Positions 1-4,259 of a stretch of DNA of 5,176 bases are shown here, piece by piece. Every line of letters starts with the position of its first letter. Position 1 is the first letter of the stretch. Under the pieces are notes generated by a model. It did not search any database and had not been told where the DNA came from. It saw only the letters and a program-made list of their open reading frames with translations. Made by a program: the position numbers and the translations under genes. Source of the DNA: Acidimicrobiales bacterium (GTDB lineage Bacteria; Actinomycetota; Acidimicrobiia; Acidimicrobiales; RAAP-2); NCBI GenBank assembly GCA_017882985.1, contig JADGOK010000096.1:1-5176 (forward strand), in the 5' to 3' direction.

Positions 1-109
1 TCTCGGCGATCTTGCCCTTGTCGTTGTGGTACGAGACGTCCAAGCCGTTGAAACCAGACTCCCACGTTCCGATAAGGCCCGCGAGTGGTCCCCACTCCTC
101 ATTCGCCAT
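1..109 (-). CDS. Nitrobindin/FABP-like heme-binding beta-barrel protein, N-terminal fragment
   Basis: Only the first 36 codons are visible; the gene continues past the left edge. The ATG at 109-107 is preceded by a strong GAGGAG ribosome binding site seven bases upstream. The protein begins MANEEWGPLAGLIGTWES and continues with GLDVSYHNDKGKIAE. The phrase 'WGPLA.LIGTWE' followed by 'GLDVSY' resembles the opening of the PF08768 heme-binding beta-barrel family (nitrobindin/THAP4 C-terminal-like, often named FABP family protein), where the Gly-x-Trp-x motif forms the first strand of the barrel. Known relatives bind ferric heme, and some react with nitric oxide or peroxynitrite. The heme-ligand His lies far downstream and cannot be checked here. 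The gene starts 46 bases after the DUF2510 gene ends on the same strand, so co-transcription is plausible. The coding call is firm; the family call rests on one short stretch recalled from memory. Confidence 0.68.
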   Translation of the reverse strand, partial: MANEEWGPLAGLIGTWESGFNGLDVSYHNDKGKIAE

Positions 110-155
110 CGCGTTCTCCTCTTGAACGGGTCGGCTTGCCCGCGTGGCAGACATC

Positions 156-779
156 CTATGGGCCAGTTCGCGACGTCAAGGTTGGGCCAGTGAGTCGTCT
201 CGCGAGCGCGTCGCTCCAGCGCGCGTGATCGAGCGCGACCAACGCCGGCGCGATGCCGAGCCAGACCTGCGCGTGGCTCTGTGCGACAAACAGGGCGAGC
301 AGGACGATCTCCGAGGTGACGCGCACCAGTGGGGAGCGGCCACCGACGCGCATGGTCATCAGTCCGCTCAGCATCACAACGTTCACGCCGGGCACGAGCG
401 CGGCGAAGGTCCAGCGCCCTTCAAGGGCGCGAAGCGCGAAGGCGTAACAGACGCTTCCAATCGCGAAAAGTGCGACGCCCGTGTCGCTAAGAATCGCCGC
501 CAGCGGTTGTCCCATCGGATGGGCCGTGCCGGGCCAGTGGGCGAGGACGCTCACCACCAGTCCCAGACCCGCGAAGACGGCGACGACGCCGTATCGCACG
601 AGACGGTGTAACGCTCGTACGGCTTCGAGTGATGTCGCGAGCGACGTGGGCGCCACGGGTTCGCCGTAGGGACGCGTCAGATTGGACCAGCGCGTGCCCG
701 ACCAGACGCGCCATTGGCGATCTCCACCCGGATCGGGGTACCACCCGGGTGGTGGCGAGTCGGGTGACGTGAGACTCAC
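156..779 (-). CDS. DUF2510 domain membrane protein of unknown function
   Basis: This 207-residue protein opens with a DUF2510 domain: residues 12-31 run from GWYPDP to the paired tryptophans (W23, W26, W31), matching the family pattern PGWYPDP...RYWDG..W. Four hydrophobic stretches follow, at roughly 62-81, 93-118, 124-143 and 155-183, so it is probably a polytopic inner-membrane protein with DUF2510 in the cytoplasm. The tail (184-207) is basic and polar. DUF2510 is common in actinobacterial membrane proteins and has no established biochemical role, so no function is assigned. I chose the GTG at 779-777 because GGAGG sits eight bases upstream. The frame stays open to a TTG at 806, which would add nine residues but has no comparable ribosome binding site. 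It lies between the propeller lipoprotein gene (115 bases upstream) and the heme-protein gene (46 bases downstream), all on one strand. Confidence 0.82.
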   Translation of the reverse strand: MSLTSPDSPPPGWYPDPGGDRQWRVWSGTRWSNLTRPYGEPVAPTSLATSLEAVRALHRLVRYGVVAVFAGLGLVVSVLAHWPGTAHPMGQPLAAILSDTGVALFAIGSVCYAFALRALEGRWTFAALVPGVNVVMLSGLMTMRVGGRSPLVRVTSEIVLLALFVAQSHAQVWLGIAPALVALDHARWSDALARRLTGPTLTSRTGP

Positions 780-787
780 GGCCCCAT

Positions 788-792
788 CCTCC
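788..792 (-). promoter_or_regulatory. Ribosome binding site deciding the DUF2510 start
   Basis: The minus strand reads GGAGG here, followed by eight bases and then GTG at 779-777. This is the best Shine-Dalgarno match near the 5' end of the gene. It supports the GTG over the more distal TTG at 806-804, because the site would lie inside the coding sequence if the TTG were used. Confidence 0.6.
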
Positions 793-815
793 CATACGAA
801 GGCCAACGCGGCTGT

Positions 816-833
816 CGGGGCGAGAGAGCCCCG
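816..833 (-). terminator. Candidate hairpin terminator after the propeller lipoprotein gene
   Basis: CGGGGC and GCCCCG form a perfect 6-bp GC stem around a six-base TCTCTC loop on the minus strand, about 60 bases after the lipoprotein stop and 37 bases before the DUF2510 start. There is no T tract, so it would be at best a U-less hairpin of the kind proposed for actinobacteria. A 6-bp GC stem is not rare in DNA this GC-rich, so support is weak. Confidence 0.25.
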
Positions 834-894
834 CTCGCGAGGTCGATTCTTCGTGGGCGGGGCTGCTCGGGTTCTCGGCCGTGGTCGTGGCGCA

Positions 895-1932
895 TTAGGG
901 ACGAAGTGCCAGAACCGTACTCACGCCAATCGCCGCGCAGACCTTGGCGCCACACGCGACGCTCGTGAGTGGCGTCGGTACGTACTGCAACGACGCGATC
1001 GTGAGCGCACGGTGATGCAGCGTTGCGAGCCAGGACGCGCTTGACGTGGTCTGTCCCGCGACGACGCACGTCGTGTACGACGTGCAGGCGAGAGCGTTCG
1101 CTCGCTGGTCGAGCGCCACGCCGCTCCATAGCCGACCGAAGGTCTGGCTACGTTCGATCACCGAACCGTTTGAGGTGGAGGCCAATCCGACACAGTGCAA
1201 GCCCTTGCAGGCGAGCGAGGAGAGAGAGTTCCACGTGGGGCTCGTCGATCGGACGGCCCACGTGACACCGCCGTCAAGTGTCACTTCGACGAGAGCGCGC
1301 CCGCCGCCAGCGGTCGCGGCGACGAGACAGTTGAGCGCATCCGAACACGAAGCCGCGGTGATGGGATCGCCAATCGACCACGACATGGGCAGCGGCGGGG
1401 TCCAACTTGCGCCTCCGTCCGTGGTGAACGAGATGCGAGATCCCTCGGCGACGCCGAGTGAGTCGATCACGGCGCACGACTGGCTCGCGAAGCAACTGAG
1501 TGCGCTGACGCCGCGTCCCGCTCGAGGTCCCGTCAGCGTCGCGACGCTGCGGCGCGCTGCGTCGTACGCCCACAGAAGATCGCCCGTCGGTTGGGTACCA
1601 CCGATCAGACATTCGGTGTCCCAGCACGCTGAGGTCGTGACGAGTGACGACAAGGCCGCCGGCACGTAGAGCGCGACCCATTGGCCGTTGGGCCGACGGA
1701 ATTCGCCAACGGATGACGGCCCGGTGTCAGAGCCCGACGTGCCGAACGCGACGCACGAATTGGATGTGGTGCAGGCGACGACGCGCAGTGGCACCGAAAT
1801 ACTGCGCGAAGGGAATCCGACGACGTGCGCAGTGCTGGCGACAGTTCCGCAGGCGGCCAAGGTGAGTCCGGCGGCGAGTACACCAGTAGCGGCGCGACAC
1901 GCTCGGCGCACGCTCGTCGATACTCGGCTCAT
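895..1932 (-). CDS. Secreted lipoprotein, seven-bladed beta-propeller with a Cys pair per blade (sialidase/BNR-like)
   Basis: The protein has 345 residues. Its N-terminus is a lipoprotein signal: basic residues to about R13, a hydrophobic run, then the lipobox LAAC with C28 as the lipidated cysteine, so it should be anchored outside the membrane. The rest is built from seven repeats, each with a hydrophobic strand and two close cysteines: C54/C60, C103/C108, C147/C153, C196/C202, C242/C247, C283/C289 and C327/C332. The repeats are 41-49 residues apart, typical of propeller blades. Two Asp-box motifs (TTDGGASW at 170-177, TLDGGVTW at 218-225) and a degenerate one at 262-269 (Asp replaced by Thr) place it among BNR/sialidase-like or YCF48-like folds. 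I see no catalytic sialidase residues, so a binding or scaffold role is likelier than glycosidase activity. The ATG at 1932 has AAGGA four bases upstream. The ligand is unknown. Confidence 0.85.
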   Translation of the reverse strand: MSRVSTSVRRACRAATGVLAAGLTLAACGTVASTAHVVGFPSRSISVPLRVVACTTSNSCVAFGTSGSDTGPSSVGEFRRPNGQWVALYVPAALSSLVTTSACWDTECLIGGTQPTGDLLWAYDAARRSVATLTGPRAGRGVSALSCFASQSCAVIDSLGVAEGSRISFTTDGGASWTPPLPMSWSIGDPITAASCSDALNCLVAATAGGGRALVEVTLDGGVTWAVRSTSPTWNSLSSLACKGLHCVGLASTSNGSVIERSQTFGRLWSGVALDQRANALACTSYTTCVVAGQTTSSASWLATLHHRALTIASLQYVPTPLTSVACGAKVCAAIGVSTVLALRP

Positions 1933-1973
1933 AGTGTCCTTGTTCCTACATCACGGCGGATGCCGCTCCGTCG

Positions 1974-1979
1974 ATGTTA
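1974..1979 (-). promoter_or_regulatory. Possible -10 box for the lipoprotein gene
   Basis: The minus strand reads TAACAT, which fits the actinobacterial TANNNT -10 pattern, about 41 bases before the ATG at 1932. No good -35 hexamer is visible at the expected distance. It lies just downstream of the 2005-2028 hairpin, which would suit an independent transcription unit. This is a pattern match only. Confidence 0.22.
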
Positions 1980-2004
1980 CTTACTGGTCGTGGTGTGATT
2001 CGGC

Positions 2005-2028
2005 CGGTCCCGACGGCCCGCGGGACCG
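2005..2028 (-). terminator. Candidate U-less hairpin terminator after gabT
   Basis: CGGTCCCG and CGGGACCG form a perfect 8-bp stem around an eight-base GC-rich loop. On the minus strand it begins about 48 bases after the gabT stop codon and lies wholly between gabT and the lipoprotein gene, where a terminator would be expected. It has no T run after it, so intrinsic termination is uncertain. Confidence 0.42.
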
Positions 2029-2075
2029 AGATCACATTTCCAATGTTGCCGCGAGAGTGTCGCGAACGCTGCAGG

Positions 2076-3413
2076 CTAACCAGCGGCGCGGACGGCGGAC
2101 GCCACGACGCTGAGACCGTCGGCCAACTGCTCGTCCGTGATCGCCAAGGGCGGCAGGAGACGAATCACGTTGCCGAAGGTCCCGCACGGGAGCGCGATCA
2201 CGCCCTGCTGGTTGCAGTAGTTGACGATTGCCTTCGCCGCCGCCGCGTTCGGATTCTTCGTCCCCGGCTGAACCAGCTCGAAGGCGATCATCGCGCCGCG
2301 GCCACGAACGTCACCGATAATCGCGACGTCTTGTTGGAGCGTGCGAAGCGCCTTCAAGATGACCTCGCCCAGTTCACGGGCGCGCGCGACCAAGTTGCGA
2401 TCACGCATTGTCTTGATGGTCGCCAGTGCGGCGACGGCCGCGACCGGGTTGCCGCCGTACGTGCCGCCGAGCCCGCCTTCGTGCACCGCGTTCATCAGTT
2501 CCGCGCGTCCGGTCACGGCCGCGAGCGGCATTCCGCCGGCGAGGCCCTTGGCCGTCGTCACGAGGTCGGGAACGACGCCTTCGTGATCGACGGCGAACCA
2601 ATCACCGGTTCGACAGAAGCCGCTCTGAATTTCGTCGGCGATGAAGACCACGCCATTCTTCGTCGTCCATTCGGACAACGCAGGGAGGAATCCGTCGGCG
2701 GGTACGACAAAGCCACCCTCACCCTGGATCGGCTCGATCAGCAGCGCGGCGACGTTGTGCGCGCCGACCTGGGTCTCGATTTGCTGGATCGCCCTGGCGG
2801 CCGCGTCGGCGCCACTCAGGCCGTCGAGGAACGGGTAGCTCATCGCTACGCGGTAGATCTCCGGGGCGAAGGGGCCGAAGCGGTCCTTGTACGGCATGTT
2901 CTTCGCGGTCAAGGCCATGGTCAGGTTGGTACGACCGTGGTACGCGTGTTCAAAAACGACAATCGCTTGGCGTCCCGTCGCGAGCCGGGCGATCTTCACC
3001 GCGTTCTCGACTGCCTCGGAACCCGAGTTAAAAAGTGCGGAGGTCTTCGCGTGTGTTCCCGGCGTCAACGCCGCGAGTTCCTCGCAGACCTCGACGTAGC
3101 TCTCGTAGGGCGTCACCATGAAGCAGGTGTGGGTGAATGCGGCGACTTGGGTGCTGACGGCGTCGATGAGCTCGGGTACCGCGTGACCGATGCTGGTGAC
3201 GGCGATGCCCGAACCAAGGTCCAGAATCTGATTGCCGTCGACGTCCAAGAGAATGGCGCCCTCGGCCCGCTCGATGTAGATGGGAAAGCCATTGGTCAGT
3301 CCGGCACTCACGACGGCCTTGCGACGCTCGTGTAGGGCGCGCGACTTAGGCCCGGGAAGCTCGGTAATCACTTTGCGCTCGGTGCCGAGCGACGACTGGA
3401 TTGACGAAACCAT
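2076..3413 (-). CDS. gabT: 4-aminobutyrate--2-oxoglutarate aminotransferase (GABA transaminase)
   Basis: This 445-residue class III PLP-dependent aminotransferase should transfer the amino group of 4-aminobutyrate to 2-oxoglutarate, giving succinic semialdehyde and glutamate in the cytoplasm. Landmarks run in family order: the substrate-contact segment GSGIAV (I70), the cofactor phosphate loop NSGSEAVENA (129-138), HAYHGRTN (156-163, R161), IEPIQGEGG (226-234, with E232 matching the GABA-transaminase glutamate), IADEIQSG (258-265, D260 for the PLP pyridine nitrogen), TTAKG with the Schiff-base K289, GGTYGGNP (T318), and R418 in VIRLLPPL for the 2-oxoglutarate carboxylate. It resembles mycobacterial GabT end to end and has nearly the same length. 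The ATG at 3413 has GAGGAG four bases upstream. A related omega-amino substrate such as 5-aminovalerate cannot be excluded. No gabD, permease or regulator gene is in view; the upstream region abuts the tRNA-Ser terminator. Confidence 0.93.
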   Translation of the reverse strand: MVSSIQSSLGTERKVITELPGPKSRALHERRKAVVSAGLTNGFPIYIERAEGAILLDVDGNQILDLGSGIAVTSIGHAVPELIDAVSTQVAAFTHTCFMVTPYESYVEVCEELAALTPGTHAKTSALFNSGSEAVENAVKIARLATGRQAIVVFEHAYHGRTNLTMALTAKNMPYKDRFGPFAPEIYRVAMSYPFLDGLSGADAAARAIQQIETQVGAHNVAALLIEPIQGEGGFVVPADGFLPALSEWTTKNGVVFIADEIQSGFCRTGDWFAVDHEGVVPDLVTTAKGLAGGMPLAAVTGRAELMNAVHEGGLGGTYGGNPVAAVAALATIKTMRDRNLVARARELGEVILKALRTLQQDVAIIGDVRGRGAMIAFELVQPGTKNPNAAAAKAIVNYCNQQGVIALPCGTFGNVIRLLPPLAITDEQLADGLSVVASAVRAAG

Positions 3414-3456
3414 GATGCTCCTCTGCAGTGTTGGCCGGCCCTCGCCAGACGATTCC

Positions 3457-3462
3457 AGCGTA
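3457..3462 (-). promoter_or_regulatory. Possible -10 box of the gabT promoter
   Basis: The minus strand reads TACGCT, fitting TANNNT, about 43 bases before the gabT ATG. A TTGTGA hexamer lies 19 bases further upstream (3487-3482), within the tail of the tRNA-Ser terminator. That spacing is longer than ideal and the -35 match is partial. It is listed because gabT needs a start signal in the 70 bases between the terminator and its ATG. Confidence 0.25.
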
Positions 3463-3483
3463 GTTCCAGATCACGACTTCGTC

Positions 3484-3523
3484 ACAAAGCCAAAGAAACG
3501 GGTGACGAGAGTCACCCGTTTCC
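3484..3523 (-). terminator. Intrinsic terminator of tRNA-Ser
   Basis: On the minus strand, GAAACGGGTGAC and GTCACCCGTTTC form a perfect 12-bp stem (3522-3511 with 3506-3495) around a TCTC tetraloop, followed by the T-rich tail TTTGGCTTTGT. It begins seven bases past the tRNA 3' end. This is the only hairpin in the window with a clear T-rich tail. It should stop tRNA transcripts from running into gabT. Confidence 0.88.
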
Positions 3524-3529
3524 TTGCGG

Positions 3530-3614
3530 CGGAGGAGGTGGGATTTGAACCCACGGTGCCCGTAGACACAGCAGTTTTCGAGACTGCCCGATTCGGCCGC
3601 TCTCGCACCCCTCC
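3530..3614 (-). tRNA. tRNA-Ser (anticodon CGA)
   Basis: The 85-base cloverleaf folds fully. The acceptor stem is GGAGGGG with CTCCTCC (one G-T wobble), with discriminator G as usual for serine tRNAs. The D stem is CGA with TCG. The anticodon stem is GCAGT/ACTGC around the loop CTCGAAA, giving anticodon CGA at 3580-3578, which reads the UCG codon. The long variable arm typical of class II tRNAs has a stem of GTGTC with GGCAC. The T arm is GTGGG/CCCAC with loop TTCAAAT. The 3' CCA is not encoded (the genome reads CCG after the discriminator), so it must be added by the CCA-adding enzyme. The gene is divergent from tadA and is followed at once by a strong terminator. Because position 34 is C, this tRNA is not itself a TadA substrate. 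Confidence 0.97.
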
Positions 3615-3621
3615 GTCAACG

Positions 3622-3627
3622 AGTCTA
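3622..3627 (-). promoter_or_regulatory. Likely -10 box of tRNA-Ser
   Basis: The minus strand reads TAGACT, matching TANNNT, ending seven bases before the first base of the tRNA. Transcription would then start at or just before the mature 5' end, leaving almost no leader for RNase P to remove. No convincing -35 hexamer is seen 16-18 bases upstream. Position relative to the tRNA is the main support. Confidence 0.35.
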
Positions 3628-3660
3628 CAACGCACCACGGACCGGCTTTTGGCCGTCACA

Positions 3661-3696
3661 GGGTCGCTCGCCTCCGAAGTGAGCGGCGAGCGACCC
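3661..3696. repeat. Perfect 12-base inverted repeat between tRNA-Ser and tadA
   Basis: GGGTCGCTCGCC (3661-3672) is exactly complementary to GGCGAGCGACCC (3685-3696), separated by the 12-base spacer TCCGAAGTGAGC. A few inner pairs (TC with GA, leaving a two-base GC bulge) could lengthen the stem. It is 46 bases from the tRNA 5' end and 29 bases from the first tadA GTG, so it lies upstream of both divergent genes and follows neither. No T tract flanks it on either side. Options are an operator for a dimeric regulator, a structured leader, or a hairpin that insulates the two promoters. The sequence does not decide between them. Confidence 0.8.
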
Positions 3697-3698
3697 CG

Positions 3699-3704
3699 TA
3701 CAGT
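3699..3704 (+). promoter_or_regulatory. Possible -10 box of tadA
   Basis: TACAGT fits TANNNT, 21 bases before the first tadA GTG. It begins two bases after the inverted repeat ends, so the right arm of the repeat would fall in the -35/-10 spacer. The expected -35 position (about 3676-3681, GAAGTG) is poor. This is only a pattern match. Confidence 0.25.
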
Positions 3705-3717
3705 TCGTGTGAAAGAA

Positions 3718-3722
3718 AGAGG
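3718..3722 (+). promoter_or_regulatory. Ribosome binding site of tadA
   Basis: AGAGG, within AAAGAGGT, resembles the anti-Shine-Dalgarno complement. It is three bases from the GTG at 3726 and six bases from the GTG at 3729, so spacing slightly favours the second, although both are possible. Confidence 0.5.
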
Positions 3723-3725
3723 TGC

Positions 3726-4190
3726 GTGGTGGTTGACGCAACACTGGACGAAGCGTTCATGCGCCGGGCGCTCGAGGCAGCCAAAGACGCCGCCCAACAC
3801 GGCGACGTACCCGTGGGATGTGTACTCGTAAAGAACGGTGTCTTTCTCGCTGTTGGGGAGAATCGCCGCGAGATCGATCAGGATCCGACGGCGCACGCCG
3901 AGGTCGTGGCGTTGCGACGCGCTGCCGCGTCGCTTTCGGGCTGGCGAATGGACGACGTGACCGCCTACGTGACGCTCGAGCCGTGCGTGATGTGCGCCGG
4001 CGCACTTCTCAACGCTCGCGTCGCTCGTCTGGTCGTCGGCGCGCTCGACGAGAAGGCGGGCGCGGTGGGTTCGCGGTACAACCTCTTGAGCGATCCTCGA
4101 CTCCTGCACGAGGTTGACGTCACGTACGACGTCCTGGCGTCGCCATCGGTCGCGTTGTTGCAATCGTTCTTCTCAAGTCGGAGAAGTTGA
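3726..4190 (+). CDS. tadA: tRNA-specific adenosine deaminase TadA
   Basis: This 154-residue zinc deaminase should convert adenosine-34 to inosine in the tRNA-Arg(ACG) anticodon, allowing it to decode CGU, CGC and CGA. The zinc/catalytic motif PTAHAE (54-59) supplies zinc ligand H57 and proton-shuttle E59. The second motif PCVMCAGA (86-92) supplies zinc ligands C87 and C90. The N-terminal helix and substrate strand (FMRRALEAAKDA, then DVPVGCVLV) and the GALDEKAGAVGS segment (105-116) align well with E. coli TadA. The length is normal. GTG codons occur at both 3726 and 3729; the wider one is reported, and the second has better spacing from AGAGG. An ATG at 3759 would remove part of the conserved first helix and is unlikely. 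It is divergent from tRNA-Ser. The downstream hydrolase gene follows after 69 bases. Confidence 0.95.
   Translation: MVVDATLDEAFMRRALEAAKDAAQHGDVPVGCVLVKNGVFLAVGENRREIDQDPTAHAEVVALRRAAASLSGWRMDDVTAYVTLEPCVMCAGALLNARVARLVVGALDEKAGAVGSRYNLLSDPRLLHEVDVTYDVLASPSVALLQSFFSSRRS
3914..3933 (+). repeat. 20-base hairpin repeat, copy 1 (inside tadA)
   Basis: GCGACGCG, CTGC and CGCGTCGC form an 8-bp stem with a four-base loop inside the tadA coding sequence, within codons for residues 63-70 (LRRAAASL). An exact 20-base direct copy lies at 4206-4225. The identity stops at the stem ends: the flanking bases differ on both sides. Confidence 0.75.
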
Positions 4191-4205
4191 CGCTGAGACG
4201 CCTGA

Positions 4206-4225
4206 GCGACGCGCTGCCGCGTCGC
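4206..4225 (+). terminator. GC hairpin after tadA; copy 2 of the 20-base repeat
   Basis: GCGACGCG (4206-4213) pairs perfectly with CGCGTCGC (4218-4225) around a CTGC loop, starting 16 bases after the tadA stop. The position suits a terminator or a transcript-end stabiliser, but CAATGGGGG follows it rather than a T tract. The same 20 bases occur inside tadA at 3914-3933, so the structure alone does not prove termination. If it acts only partly, the hydrolase gene could still be read from the tadA promoter. Confidence 0.45.
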
Positions 4226-4259
4226 CAATGGGGGTGAGTTGTTGTGGAAGTATTCGAGC

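Noticed and set aside
144..611. Plus-strand open frame of 155 codons opposite the DUF2510 gene.
   Set aside because: It is antisense to a gene with a clear DUF2510 motif, four membrane segments and a good ribosome binding site; its product is a low-complexity charged sequence.
780..806. TTG start at 806-804 for the DUF2510 protein, giving 216 residues.
   Set aside because: The GGAGG at 792-788 is correctly placed for the GTG at 779 and would be inside the coding sequence if the TTG were used.
1046..1669. Plus-strand open frame of 207 codons opposite the propeller lipoprotein gene.
   Set aside because: The minus-strand frame has a lipobox, seven Cys-pair repeats and Asp boxes; the plus frame has none of these and no start signal.
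1974..3335. Long open frame of 453 codons on the plus strand, antisense to gabT.
   Set aside because: It lies almost wholly opposite gabT, whose catalytic motifs are complete. The product is rich in Arg, Asp and Gly with no recognisable domain and no ribosome binding site, as expected of an antisense frame in high-GC DNA.
3280..3831. Plus-strand open frame of 183 codons covering the gabT 5' end, the terminator, the tRNA and the start of tadA.
   Set aside because: It spans four well-supported features in the wrong frame or strand and has no family resemblance.
3471..4163. Minus-strand open frame of 230 codons across tRNA-Ser and tadA.
   Set aside because: Its C-terminal part includes the phrase GSNPTSS, a well-known false protein produced by translating a serine tRNA, and the rest is antisense to tadA.
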